A stretch of DNA of 46,592 nt from Hydrogenophaga sp. (lineage in GTDB: Bacteria; Pseudomonadota; Gammaproteobacteria; Burkholderiales; Burkholderiaceae_C), in NCBI RefSeq assembly GCF_030656115.1, contig NZ_JAUSOO010000096.1, positions 1-46,592 of the forward strand. The letters run 5' to 3'. A program made the position numbers and the translations under genes. The notes under the pieces are model-generated. The model did no database searches. It saw nothing but the letters and a program-made list of their open reading frames with translations, and had not been told where the DNA came from. Below are positions 14,870 to 23,115 of the stretch, piece after piece. Every line of letters starts with the position of its first letter. The stretch's first letter is position 1.

Positions 14870-15298
14870 ATGTCACTCGCTCTCTCAGTTCCCTCTTCAG
14901 TCATCACTGCACCAGCGGCCTCGCTGGCGTGCCAGGCCGCGATTGCGCACGCAGAGGCATTGGGCATACGCATCAACGTGGCCGTGACCGATGCCTCGGG
15001 CATCCTCGCTGCCTTCTTGCGCATGCCCCATGCGTTTCTGCACTCCATCGACATCGCGATCGACAAGGCCTACACAGCGGCCAGTTTCGGCTTCCCCACC
15101 AGCCAATGGCCTCAAATTTTGGCGAGCGACGAAGCCTTGCGCCTGGGCCTGCCGCAGCGCCCGCGCCTGGTGGTGTTCGGCGGCGGCCTGCCCATCGCCT
15201 CCAACGGCGTGCGCCTGGGTGGCATTGGCGTCTCCGGTGGATCCGCCGAACAAGACGAAGCCTGCGCCCGCGCCGGTCTGCAAGCCCTGGGCCTGTGA
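14870..15298 (+). CDS. GlcG/HbpS family (DUF336) protein in the meta-cleavage operon
   Basis: This 142-residue protein belongs to the GlcG/HbpS family, seen in the pattern NVAVTDASGILAAFLRM, IDIAIDKAYTAASF, and the glycine-rich GGGLPIASNGVRLGGIGVSGG. Family members include the haem-binding, redox-responsive HbpS of Streptomyces and GlcG of the glycolate locus; their biochemical role in catabolic operons is not settled. No signal peptide is visible, so it should be cytoplasmic. It lies between dmpB and dmpC, a position where related genes occur in other beta-proteobacterial phenol clusters. A role in metal, haem or oxidant handling around the dioxygenase is speculative. Confidence 0.85.
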   Translation: MSLALSVPSSVITAPAASLACQAAIAHAEALGIRINVAVTDASGILAAFLRMPHAFLHSIDIAIDKAYTAASFGFPTSQWPQILASDEALRLGLPQRPRLVVFGGGLPIASNGVRLGGIGVSGGSAEQDEACARAGLQALGL

Positions 15299-15354
15299 CG
15301 CAACGTGTTTACAAAACCACCCAACAAGCTTTTTCCAACTTCCGCACCGCTCCC

Positions 15355-16809
15355 ATGAAACAGTTCCACAACTTCATCAACGGCGAATTTGTCGCCACCG
15401 GCAACACCTTTGAGAACCGCAACCCGGCCACCAACGCCGTGGTGGGCCTGGTCCATGAAGCCGGACAGGCCGAAGTCGATGCAGCGGTCGCTGCGGGCCA
15501 TGCCGCACTCAAGGGCGACTGGGGTCGCATGAGCGTGGTCCAGCGCACCGAGCTGCTGCACGCCGTGGCCGACGAGATCACCCGCCGCTTCGACGATTTT
15601 CTGGAAGCCGAACTGGCCGACACCGGCAAGCCGCGCTCGCTGGCCAGCCACATCGACATACCGCGCGGCGCGGCCAACTTCAAGGTGTTTGCCGACATCG
15701 TGAAAAACGTGCCGACCGAGAGCTTTCAAATGACCACGCCCGACGGCGGCACCGCCGTGAGCTACGCCCTGCGCTCGCCGCTGGGTGTCGTCGGTGTGAT
15801 CTGCCCCTGGAACCTGCCGCTGTTGCTCATGACCTGGAAGGTCGGCCCGGCCTTGGCCTGCGGCAACACCGTGATCGTCAAGCCCTCAGAAGAAACCCCC
15901 GCCACCGCCACGCTGCTGGGCGAGGTGATGAACGCCGTGGGCGTGCCCAAGGGCGTGTACCAGGTGCTGCACGGTTTCGGCCCCGGCTCGGCAGGCGAGT
16001 TCATCACGAAACACCCGCGCGTCAACGGCATCACCTTCACCGGCGAAACCCGCACCGGCGAGGCCATCATGGCCGCTGCCGCCAAGGGCGTGCGCCCCGT
16101 GTCTTTTGAGCTGGGCGGCAAAAACGCCGGCATTGTGTTTGCCGATGCCGACTTCGACAAGGCCGTCGCGGGCATCACCCGCAGCGCCTTCGAAAACTGC
16201 GGCCAGGTGTGCCTGGGCACCGAGCGCGTCTATGTGCAGCGCCCGATCTTTGACAAGTTCGTGGCCGCGCTGAAGACCAGCGCCGAGGGTCTGAAGGTGG
16301 GCCCGTCCGACGAACCCGGCGTGAACCTGGGCCCGCTGATTTCCGCTGAACACAAACAGAAGGTGCTGGGCTACTACGCCAAGGCCCAGGCCGAAGGCGC
16401 CACGGTGGTCACCGGGGGTGGCGCGCCCACCATGCAAGGCGCATTCGCCAACGGCCACTTTGTGCAGCCCACCATCTGGACCGGCCTGCCCGAGAGCGCC
16501 AGCGTGGTCCGCGAAGAAATCTTCGGCCCCTGCTGCCACATCGCCCCGTTCGACACCGAAGAAGAAGCCATTGCCCTGGCCAACGCCACCGAATACGGCC
16601 TGGCCACCACCGTGTGGACGCAAAACCTGGGCACCGCGCACCGCATGGCCGCCGCGATTGAGGTGGGCCTGTGCTGGATCAACAGCTGGTTCCTGCGCGA
16701 CCTGCGCACCGCGTTTGGCGGCGCAAAAGCCAGCGGCATTGGCCGCGAAGGCGGCGTGCATTCGCTGGAGTTCTATACGGAATTGCGCAACGTGATGGTG
16801 AAGCTGTGA
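15355..16809 (+). CDS. dmpC: 2-hydroxymuconic semialdehyde dehydrogenase
   Basis: The 484-residue NAD-dependent aldehyde dehydrogenase oxidises 2-hydroxymuconic semialdehyde to 4-oxalocrotonate (2-hydroxymuconate), the first step of the oxidative branch. Landmarks are VICPWNLPLLLMTWK, FTGETRTGEAI, the glutamate in FELGGKNAG and the catalytic cysteine in NCGQVCLGTERV. The ATG at 15355 gives the standard N-terminus MKQFHNFINGEF. Its stop overlaps the GTG start of dmpD by 4 nt, so the oxidative and hydrolytic branches are translationally coupled. Confidence 0.95.
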   Translation: MKQFHNFINGEFVATGNTFENRNPATNAVVGLVHEAGQAEVDAAVAAGHAALKGDWGRMSVVQRTELLHAVADEITRRFDDFLEAELADTGKPRSLASHIDIPRGAANFKVFADIVKNVPTESFQMTTPDGGTAVSYALRSPLGVVGVICPWNLPLLLMTWKVGPALACGNTVIVKPSEETPATATLLGEVMNAVGVPKGVYQVLHGFGPGSAGEFITKHPRVNGITFTGETRTGEAIMAAAAKGVRPVSFELGGKNAGIVFADADFDKAVAGITRSAFENCGQVCLGTERVYVQRPIFDKFVAALKTSAEGLKVGPSDEPGVNLGPLISAEHKQKVLGYYAKAQAEGATVVTGGGAPTMQGAFANGHFVQPTIWTGLPESASVVREEIFGPCCHIAPFDTEEEAIALANATEYGLATTVWTQNLGTAHRMAAAIEVGLCWINSWFLRDLRTAFGGAKASGIGREGGVHSLEFYTELRNVMVKL

Positions 16810-17669
16810 ACGCCCCGCACAACCCCGAAATAGCCCGCAGCGTGCGCACCGGCGCGTTCAACAGCAACGTGCACGACCTCGGCGCCTCCAAACCGGGCCA
16901 GCCGCCGGTGCTGTTCATCCACGGCTCCGGCCCTGGCGTGAGCGCGTGGGCCAACTGGCGCCTGGCGATGCCCGTCATCTCGCAAGACCGCCGCGTCATC
17001 GCCCCCGACATGGTGGGCTTTGGCTACACCGACCGCCCGGCCAACATCGCCTACTCCATGGACACCTGGGTGCAGCAGGCGCTGGATCTGCTGGACGCGC
17101 TGGAGATTGAACAGGCCGACGTGGTGGGCAACAGTTTTGGCGGTGCGCTCTCGCTGGCGCTGGCCATCCGCGCACCGCAGCGCGTGCGCCGCCTGGTGCT
17201 CATGGGCTCGGTCGGTGTGCCGTTTCCCATCACGCCGGGCCTGGATGCGGTGTGGGGCTACCAGCCCTCGCTGGAAGCCATGAAGGACCTGCTCGACATC
17301 TTTGCCCACAGCCGCGCCTTGGTTACCGACGAGCTGGCGCAATTGCGCTACCAGGCCAGCATCCGCCCGGGCTTCCAGGAATCGTTCTCGGCCATGTTCC
17401 CCGCCCCGCGCCAGCGCTGGGTGGACGCGATGGCCAGCCCCGAAACCGCCATCCGGGCGCTGCCGCACGAAACGCTGGTCGTGCATGGCCGCGAAGACCA
17501 GGTGATTCCGCTGCAAACCTCGCTCACGCTGAGCCAGTGGATTCCCAACAGCCAGTTGCACGTGTTTGGCCACTGCGGGCACTGGACGCAGATTGAACAC
17601 GCGGCGCGTTTTGCGCAGCTGGTCGCCAACTTCCTGGCTGAAGCCGACAACAACCCTCCACACCCCTGA
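16806..17669 (+). CDS. dmpD: 2-hydroxymuconic semialdehyde hydrolase
   Basis: The 287-residue alpha/beta hydrolase cleaves the meta-cleavage product to 2-oxopent-4-enoate and formate (or acetate from methylcatechols). The oxyanion motif HGSGPGVSAWANW, nucleophile elbow GNSFGG, acid in GREDQVIP and histidine in GHCGHWTQIEH are all present. The start is GTG at 16806, overlapping the dmpC stop as GTGA; there is no better-placed ATG. It provides the route for ketone ring-fission products that the dehydrogenase cannot oxidise. Confidence 0.94.
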   Translation: MNAPHNPEIARSVRTGAFNSNVHDLGASKPGQPPVLFIHGSGPGVSAWANWRLAMPVISQDRRVIAPDMVGFGYTDRPANIAYSMDTWVQQALDLLDALEIEQADVVGNSFGGALSLALAIRAPQRVRRLVLMGSVGVPFPITPGLDAVWGYQPSLEAMKDLLDIFAHSRALVTDELAQLRYQASIRPGFQESFSAMFPAPRQRWVDAMASPETAIRALPHETLVVHGREDQVIPLQTSLTLSQWIPNSQLHVFGHCGHWTQIEHAARFAQLVANFLAEADNNPPHP

Positions 17670-17673
17670 CACC

Positions 17674-18450
17674 ATGATCTCCATCGACACCCTCGGCGAC
17701 GAGCTCTACACCGCCCTGCGCGGCCGCCACACCATCGAACCCCTCTCGGACCGGCACCCCGAACTGACCATCGAGCAGGCCTACCGCATCCAGGAGCGCA
17801 TGATGCTGCGCCGCCGGCAAGACGGCGAGCGCATCGTCGGCAAAAAGATCGGCGTGACCTCTGCCGCCGTGATGAACATGCTGGGCGTGCACCAGCCCGA
17901 CTTTGGCTGGCTCACCGACGCCATGATCGTCAACCAGGGCGAGGCCATCGACACGGCCACCCTGATCCAGCCCAAGGCCGAGGGCGAAATCGCTTTTCTC
18001 TTGAAGCGCGACCTGATGGGGCCGGGCGTGGGTGTGGCCGATGTGCTGGCCGCCACCGAGTGCGTGATGCCCTGCTTTGAGATCGTCGATTCGCGCATCC
18101 GCGACTGGAAGATCAAGATCACCGACACCGTGGCCGACAACGCCTCGTGCGGCGTGTTCGTGCTGGGCGACCGCGCCGTCAGCCCCCTGGACATCGACCT
18201 GCACACCTGCGGCATGGTGCTGGAGAAAAACGGCGAAATTGTGGCCACCGGCGCGGGCGCTGCCGCCCTGGGCTCGCCGCTGAACGCCGTGGCCTGGCTG
18301 GCCAACACCATGGGCCGCCTGGGCATTGGCCTGAAGGCCGGTGACGTGATCCTCTCGGGCGCGCTCGCCGCCATGTTTCCGGCGCAAAAGGGCGACCACT
18401 TCCGCGTGTCCATTGGCGGCCTGGGCGAGTGCTCGGTGCGCTTCAACTGA
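17674..18450 (+). CDS. dmpE: 2-oxopent-4-enoate hydratase
   Basis: The 258-residue hydratase adds water to 2-oxopent-4-enoate to give 4-hydroxy-2-oxovalerate, downstream of both branches. It belongs to the fumarylacetoacetate-hydrolase-like fold shared with DmpH; metal-binding glutamates lie in AEGEIAFLL and in CFEIVDSRI. The ATG is 5 nt after the dmpD stop. DmpE and DmpH of other strains form a physical complex, and the two genes are adjacent here. Confidence 0.93.
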   Translation: MISIDTLGDELYTALRGRHTIEPLSDRHPELTIEQAYRIQERMMLRRRQDGERIVGKKIGVTSAAVMNMLGVHQPDFGWLTDAMIVNQGEAIDTATLIQPKAEGEIAFLLKRDLMGPGVGVADVLAATECVMPCFEIVDSRIRDWKIKITDTVADNASCGVFVLGDRAVSPLDIDLHTCGMVLEKNGEIVATGAGAAALGSPLNAVAWLANTMGRLGIGLKAGDVILSGALAAMFPAQKGDHFRVSIGGLGECSVRFN

Positions 18451-18476
18451 TTTTCCACCGCTCCAAACCCCACACC

Positions 18477-19265
18477 ATGACCCTCGACACCCCCACCATC
18501 GACGCCCTGGCAGAACGGCTGGAAAACTGCCAGTTGCAGGTGCACGACACGCACAAAATCACCGACGACTTTCCCGGCATGGACTGGGAAGACGCCTACG
18601 CCATCCAGGCCGCCATACTGGCGCGCAAACTCGCCCGCGGGCAGCGCCTCATGGGCCTCAAGGCGGGGCTCACCTCGTTTGCCAAGATGAAGCAAATGGG
18701 GGTCAATTCCCCGGTGTTTGGCTTCATGACCGACGACTACGCCGTGCCCCACGGCGGTGAAGCCAAGATGGCCGAACTGATCCACCCCAAGGTGGAGCCA
18801 GAAATTGCCTTTGTCACCCAAAAAGCCCTGCGCGGCCCGGGTTGCCACATCGGCACGGTGCTCGACGCCACCGACTTCGTGTTGCCCGGCATCGAAGTGA
18901 TCGACAGCCGCTACCGCGACTTCAAGTTCGACCTGAAAAGCGTGATCGCCGACAACACCTCGGCCGCACGCTTCGTGGTCGGCGGCAGCCCGGCGCGTGT
19001 GAGCGGCCTGGACCTGCGCACCGTGGGCATCGTGCTGGAAAAGAACGGCCTGCCGGTGGCCTTTGGCGCGGGCGCGGCCGTGCTCGGGCACCCCGCCACG
19101 GCCATTGCCATGCTGGCCAACCACCTGGGCGCACGCGGGCAAGAAATTCCGGCGGGCACGCTGATTCTTTCGGGCGGCATCACCGAAGCGGTGGCTGTGG
19201 CGGCGGGCGACCACGTGAGCCTGCGTGTGCAAGGCATGGGCAGCACCAGCCTGCGTTTCATCTGA
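18477..19265 (+). CDS. dmpH: 4-oxalocrotonate decarboxylase
   Basis: The 262-residue protein decarboxylates 2-oxohex-3-enedioate to 2-oxopent-4-enoate in the oxidative branch. The metal-site motif is VEPEIAFVT with a third glutamate in PGIEVIDSRYRDF, the pattern of decarboxylases in this fold. It is a paralogue of dmpE with about the same length and lies 26 nt behind it. The C-terminal VSLRVQGMGSTSLRF is typical of the family. It should act together with the tautomerase DmpI encoded next. Confidence 0.93.
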   Translation: MTLDTPTIDALAERLENCQLQVHDTHKITDDFPGMDWEDAYAIQAAILARKLARGQRLMGLKAGLTSFAKMKQMGVNSPVFGFMTDDYAVPHGGEAKMAELIHPKVEPEIAFVTQKALRGPGCHIGTVLDATDFVLPGIEVIDSRYRDFKFDLKSVIADNTSAARFVVGGSPARVSGLDLRTVGIVLEKNGLPVAFGAGAAVLGHPATAIAMLANHLGARGQEIPAGTLILSGGITEAVAVAAGDHVSLRVQGMGSTSLRFI

Positions 19266-19287
19266 CTTTTTAAGGAGCATTTCACCC

Positions 19288-19479
19288 ATGCCGTTTGCAC
19301 AGATTTACATGATCGAAGGCCGTACCGAAGACATGAAACGCGCCGTGATCGAAAAGGTCAGCGCCGCGCTGGTGGAGGCCACCCACGCACCGAAAGAAAC
19401 GGTGCGCGTCTGGATCACCGAAGTGCCCAAGACCAACTGGGGCATTGCCGGCGTCACCGTAAAAGACCTGGGCCGCTGA
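19288..19479 (+). CDS. dmpI: 4-oxalocrotonate tautomerase, copy 1
   Basis: This 63-residue enzyme ketonises 2-hydroxymuconate to 2-oxohex-3-enedioate. After removal of Met the catalytic Pro1 is N-terminal ([12 protein letters not shown]); Arg11 and Arg39 (VRVWI) are present. Position 50, phenylalanine in the well-studied enzyme, is tryptophan (TNWGIAG). AAGGAGCA precedes the ATG. Adjacent to dmpH, it supplies the decarboxylase substrate. A second copy lies at 22914. Confidence 0.95.
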   Translation: MPFAQIYMIEGRTEDMKRAVIEKVSAALVEATHAPKETVRVWITEVPKTNWGIAGVTVKDLGR

Positions 19480-19499
19480 GCCACACAAGGACATTGACC

Positions 19500-20423
19500 A
19501 TGAGCAAGAAAATCAAATGCGCCCTGATCGGGCCAGGCAACATCGGCACCGACCTGCTGGCCAAGCTGCAACGCAGCCCGGTGCTGGAACCGGTGTGGAT
19601 GGTCGGCATCGACCCGAATTCCGACGGCCTGAAACGCGCCCGCGAAATGGGCATCAAAACCACCGCCGACGGCGTGGACGGGCTGATCCCGCACATGAAG
19701 GCCGACGGCGTGCAGATCGTGTTTGACGCCACCAGCGCCTATGTGCACGCCGAAAACTCGCGCAAAGTCAACGAGCAAGGCGCGATGATGATCGACCTCA
19801 CGCCCGCCGCCATCGGGCCTTATTGCGTGCCGCCGGTCAACCTGAAACAGCATGTGGGCCAGCGCGAAATGAACGTCAACATGGTCACCTGCGGCGGGCA
19901 GGCCACCATCCCCATGGTGTTCGCGGTGAGCCGCGTGCAGCCGGTCGCCTACGGCGAAATCGTTGCCACCGTGTCCAGCAAATCGGTCGGCCCCGGCACG
20001 CGCAAAAACATCGACGAATTCACCCGCACCACGGCGGGCGCGGTCGAAAAAGTGGGCGGTGCCAAGAAAGGCAAGGCCATCATCGTCATCAACCCCGCCG
20101 AGCCGCCGCTGATCATGCGCGACACGGTGCATTGCCTGGTGGACGAAGCCGCCGGTGCGCCCGACCAGGCCGCGATCACGCAGTCGGTGCACGACATGAT
20201 CAAAGAGGTGCAGAAGTACGTGCCGGGCTACCGGCTGGTCAACGGCCCGGTGTTCGACGGCCAGCGCGTGAGCGTGTTCATGGAGGTGGAGGGCCTGGGC
20301 GACTACCTGCCCAAATACGCGGGCAATCTGGACATCATGACCGCCGCCGCCGCGCGCACCGCCGAGATGTTTGCCGAAGAAATATTGAACGGCTCGCTGC
20401 AACTCGACGCCGTCACCGCCTGA
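19500..20423 (+). CDS. dmpF: Acetaldehyde dehydrogenase (acylating)
   Basis: The 307-residue enzyme converts acetaldehyde from the aldolase to acetyl-CoA with NAD and CoA. It begins with the NAD motif in [14 protein letters not shown] and has the catalytic cysteine in [13 protein letters not shown]. DmpF and DmpG form a bifunctional complex that channels acetaldehyde, and the two genes lie 10 nt apart. The ATG at 19500 has AAGGA upstream; a TTG six bases earlier is in frame but less likely. Confidence 0.95.
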   Translation: MSKKIKCALIGPGNIGTDLLAKLQRSPVLEPVWMVGIDPNSDGLKRAREMGIKTTADGVDGLIPHMKADGVQIVFDATSAYVHAENSRKVNEQGAMMIDLTPAAIGPYCVPPVNLKQHVGQREMNVNMVTCGGQATIPMVFAVSRVQPVAYGEIVATVSSKSVGPGTRKNIDEFTRTTAGAVEKVGGAKKGKAIIVINPAEPPLIMRDTVHCLVDEAAGAPDQAAITQSVHDMIKEVQKYVPGYRLVNGPVFDGQRVSVFMEVEGLGDYLPKYAGNLDIMTAAAARTAEMFAEEILNGSLQLDAVTA

Positions 20424-20433
20424 AGGAGAAGCC

Positions 20434-21480
20434 ATGAAAAAGATCACCCTGCACGACATGACCCTGCGCGACGGCATGCACCCCAAGCGCCACCTGATGA
20501 CGCTGGACCAGATGAAAAGCATCGCCTGCGGCCTGGACGCCGCCGGTGTGCCGCTGATTGAAGTGACCCACGGCGACGGCCTGGGCGGCTCCAGCGTCAA
20601 TTACGGCTTCCCCGCCCACACCGACGAGGAATACCTGGGCACCGTGATCCCGCTGATGAAGCAGGCCAAAGTGTCCGCCCTGCTGCTGCCGGGCATCGGC
20701 ACCGTCGACCATTTGAAAATGGCCCACGGCCTGGGCGTGCACACCATCCGCGTGGCCACCCACTGCACCGAGGCCGACGTGTCCGAGCAACACATCAGCT
20801 ACGCACGCGGGCTGGACATGGACACCGTGGGCTTTCTGATGATGGCCCACATGAACAGCCCCGAGGGCCTGGTGAAACAAGCCAAGCTGATGGAAGGTTA
20901 CGGCGCCAACTGCATCTACATCACCGACTCGGCGGGCTACATGCTGCCGGGCGACGTGAAGGCGCGGCTGCAGGCGGTGCGCGACGCGCTCAAGCCCGAG
21001 ACCGAGCTGGGCTTTCACGGCCACCACAACCTGGCCATGGGCATCGCCAACAGCATCGCCGCCATCGAATGCGGCGCCACCCGCATCGACGCCGCCGCAG
21101 CAGGCCTGGGCGCGGGCGCGGGCAACACGCCCATGGAAGTGCTGGTCGCCGTGCTCGACCGCATGGGCCCGAGCCTTGGAGTAACCACCGGCGTGGACGT
21201 GTGGAAGATCCAGGACGTGGCCGAAGACCTGGTGGTGCCGATCATGGACTTCCCGATCCGCATCGACCGCGACGCACTCACGCTGGGCTACGCCGGTGTG
21301 TACGGCAGCTTCCTGCTGTTCGCCAAACGCGCCGCCGTGAAATACGGCCTGTCGGCCCGCGACATCCTGGTCGAACTGGGCCGCAAGAAAATGGTCGGCG
21401 GGCAGGAAGACATGATCGAAGACACGGCCATGACGATGGTGCGGGAGCGGAACCAGGTGTGCCAGCAACGTTCCGCCTGA
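20434..21480 (+). CDS. dmpG: 4-hydroxy-2-oxovalerate aldolase
   Basis: The 348-residue class II aldolase splits 4-hydroxy-2-oxovalerate into pyruvate and acetaldehyde. The N-terminus [18 protein letters not shown] carries the DRE-TIM metal and catalytic residues, and [11 protein letters not shown] holds the histidine ligands near residue 200. AAGGAGAAGCC precedes the ATG. It closes the pathway and is the last gene of the tightly spaced block; the next gene starts 114 nt away behind a palindromic site. Confidence 0.95.
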   Translation: MKKITLHDMTLRDGMHPKRHLMTLDQMKSIACGLDAAGVPLIEVTHGDGLGGSSVNYGFPAHTDEEYLGTVIPLMKQAKVSALLLPGIGTVDHLKMAHGLGVHTIRVATHCTEADVSEQHISYARGLDMDTVGFLMMAHMNSPEGLVKQAKLMEGYGANCIYITDSAGYMLPGDVKARLQAVRDALKPETELGFHGHHNLAMGIANSIAAIECGATRIDAAAAGLGAGAGNTPMEVLVAVLDRMGPSLGVTTGVDVWKIQDVAEDLVVPIMDFPIRIDRDALTLGYAGVYGSFLLFAKRAAVKYGLSARDILVELGRKKMVGGQEDMIEDTAMTMVRERNQVCQQRSA

Positions 21481-21505
21481 TCCGTCGATTCAGTGCATTG
21501 ACTCT

Positions 21506-21527
21506 TGCGGATGAACGTTCTTCCGCA
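21506..21527. promoter_or_regulatory. 22-bp near-perfect palindrome (operator-like)
   Basis: The half TGCGGATGAAC (21506-21516) is followed by GTTCTTCCGCA (21517-21527); only one base pair of eleven breaks the symmetry, and the centre GAACGTTC is itself perfect. It lies in the gap between dmpG and the periplasmic binding-protein gene, directly after a TTGACT hexamer (21498-21503). No T-run follows, so it looks more like a protein-binding site than a terminator. No matching regulator can be named. Confidence 0.55.
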
Positions 21528-21540
21528 CACCTGCGCCACT

Positions 21541-21556
21541 TGGCAGACTGGACGCC
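21541..21556 (+). promoter_or_regulatory. Weak -24/-12-like element before the binding-protein gene
   Basis: TGGCAG (21541-21546), five bases, ACGCC (21552-21556) keeps GG and GC 10 bases apart as sigma-54 promoters require, but the -12 block matches poorly. It lies 38 nt before the ATG at 21595. A chance match is quite possible. Confidence 0.22.
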
Positions 21557-21594
21557 TGAAAACAAGGGCGCAGGGTCTTTGAAGGAGACAGAAC

Positions 21595-22878
21595 ATGACC
21601 GACCCGATCCGCACCACCCTGCATCGCGACCTCAGTCGCCGCCGACTGCTGACTTCGGCGGTCGCGGCGACCAGCCTCCAATGGATGAGCAGACCCACAC
21701 ATGCAGCCAACGATCAGGTGATCAAAGTCGCCTGGGTCAGCCCCCAGACCGGCACCCTCTCCTCGTTCGGAGTCACTGATCAGTTCGCGCATCAGCTGCT
21801 CGCCCCCGTGCTGACAGCCGGCCTCGACGGACCGGGTGGCGTGCGCCGCCGCATCGAGGTCACGCTGCATGACGCGGCATCCACATCCGCAAGGGCGCAG
21901 ACACTGACCCGCGACCTTGTGAATGCTGGCGTCCATATGGTGCTGGCCACGGCCACACCCGAGATCGTCAATCCGGTCTCCGACGTGTGCGAGCAGGCCG
22001 GCGTGCCCTGCGTGTCGAGCATCGTGCCGTGGCAGGCATGGTTCCTGGCACGCGGGGGCGATCCGGTCAAAGGGTTCAACTGGACCTACCACTTCTTTGC
22101 CGGACTGGAGGACTTTGCCGATGTGTACAGCTCACTCCAGTCGAATGCCAAGTTGGGCAACCGCTCCGGGGGCCTCTTTGGTGACGATATCGACGCAGAC
22201 GCCTTTCTCAACGCATTTCCACCTGCTTTCGCCAAGAGAGGCATCGAACTGGTGGTGCCACGACGCGTCAGCCTGGCAAACCCGGATTGGGAAAGCGTGG
22301 CGGTCAAGCTGAGGGATACCGGGATTCGGATGGTGACAGGTGTATTGCCTCCGCCAGTGACCGTTGCCTTCTTCAAGGCCGCCGAAAAGGTGGGCTACCG
22401 CCCGGAGATGGCGTCCATCGCCAAGGCCTTCCCTTTTCACGAGACCGTCGAGCAAGTACACCGGAAAGGCCTGACCCTGACGAACGAGGTGTGGTGGTCG
22501 CCGGCCTGGCCATTCAAGTCGTCATTGACAGGAACCACTGCTGCGGCGCTTGTCAGGCAATATGAGGCACACACCGGCAGACCATGGTTGCAGACGTTGG
22601 GGTTCTCCCACGCGTTGATGGAAGTGGCTGCGGAAGTAGGTCGGTCCGCCGAGCAACCAGATCGGGCCGCCATCCGGAATGCCCTGCGCAGGATGCGCGT
22701 CCACACTGTTGTTGGCCCTGTCAACTGGCGCGACCGCCATCCGAACCAGAATGTCTGCACAACACCCGCCGTGGGTGGGCAATGGACGCACTCCCCCCAA
22801 GGGCGCTGGAACCTCGAAGTGGTTGACAACGCCCGCTCTCCGTTCATACCTCAGACCGCCCGCCTGACAACGTCCTGA
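21595..22878 (+). CDS. Orphan LivK-type ABC substrate-binding protein with Tat-like signal
   Basis: The 427-residue precursor has a twin-arginine-like leader (DLSRRRLLTSAVAATSL) and a cleavage-like site at THAAND near residue 40. The mature part begins IKVAWVSPQTGTLSSFG, the pattern of type I periplasmic binding proteins of the branched-chain amino acid/amide (HAAT) family. GAAGGAGACAG precedes the ATG. No permease or ATPase genes adjoin it. Codon use here looks less GC-biased than in the dmp genes, suggesting separate origin. It may bind an aromatic acid or amide for an unlinked transporter, or act in sensing; the ligand cannot be read from the sequence. Confidence 0.78.
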   Translation: MTDPIRTTLHRDLSRRRLLTSAVAATSLQWMSRPTHAANDQVIKVAWVSPQTGTLSSFGVTDQFAHQLLAPVLTAGLDGPGGVRRRIEVTLHDAASTSARAQTLTRDLVNAGVHMVLATATPEIVNPVSDVCEQAGVPCVSSIVPWQAWFLARGGDPVKGFNWTYHFFAGLEDFADVYSSLQSNAKLGNRSGGLFGDDIDADAFLNAFPPAFAKRGIELVVPRRVSLANPDWESVAVKLRDTGIRMVTGVLPPPVTVAFFKAAEKVGYRPEMASIAKAFPFHETVEQVHRKGLTLTNEVWWSPAWPFKSSLTGTTAAALVRQYEAHTGRPWLQTLGFSHALMEVAAEVGRSAEQPDRAAIRNALRRMRVHTVVGPVNWRDRHPNQNVCTTPAVGGQWTHSPQGRWNLEVVDNARSPFIPQTARLTTS

Positions 22879-22913
22879 TTTCACCGTCTTTCCCAACCGA
22901 CAGCGTCCACGCC

Positions 22914-23105
22914 ATGCCCTTTGCACAAATCTACATGCTTGAAGGCCGCACCCCGGAACAGAAGAAGGCCGTGATTGAACAAGTCACCCAGGCGCCGCAC
23001 GAGGCCACGGACGCGAAGAGGGAGACCATTCGTGTCTGGATACATGAGATGCCCAAGGAAAACTGGGGCATCGCCGGGGTCAGCGCCGAAGACCTGGGGC
23101 GCTAG
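22914..23105 (+). CDS. 4-oxalocrotonate tautomerase, copy 2
   Basis: This 63-residue paralogue of DmpI keeps Pro1 (after Met), Arg11 and Arg39 and the same MPFAQIYM start and GIAGVSAEDLGR end, but differs in the helix (QVTQAPHEATDAKRE, with an unusual Pro-His where copy 1 has a plain Ala-Leu helix). It should still be able to tautomerise 2-hydroxymuconate or a substituted analogue. It lies 10 nt before the third hydratase-family gene, forming a mini-operon that leads into todST. Confidence 0.88.
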   Translation: MPFAQIYMLEGRTPEQKKAVIEQVTQAPHEATDAKRETIRVWIHEMPKENWGIAGVSAEDLGR

Positions 23106-23115
23106 GGGCCGCGCC

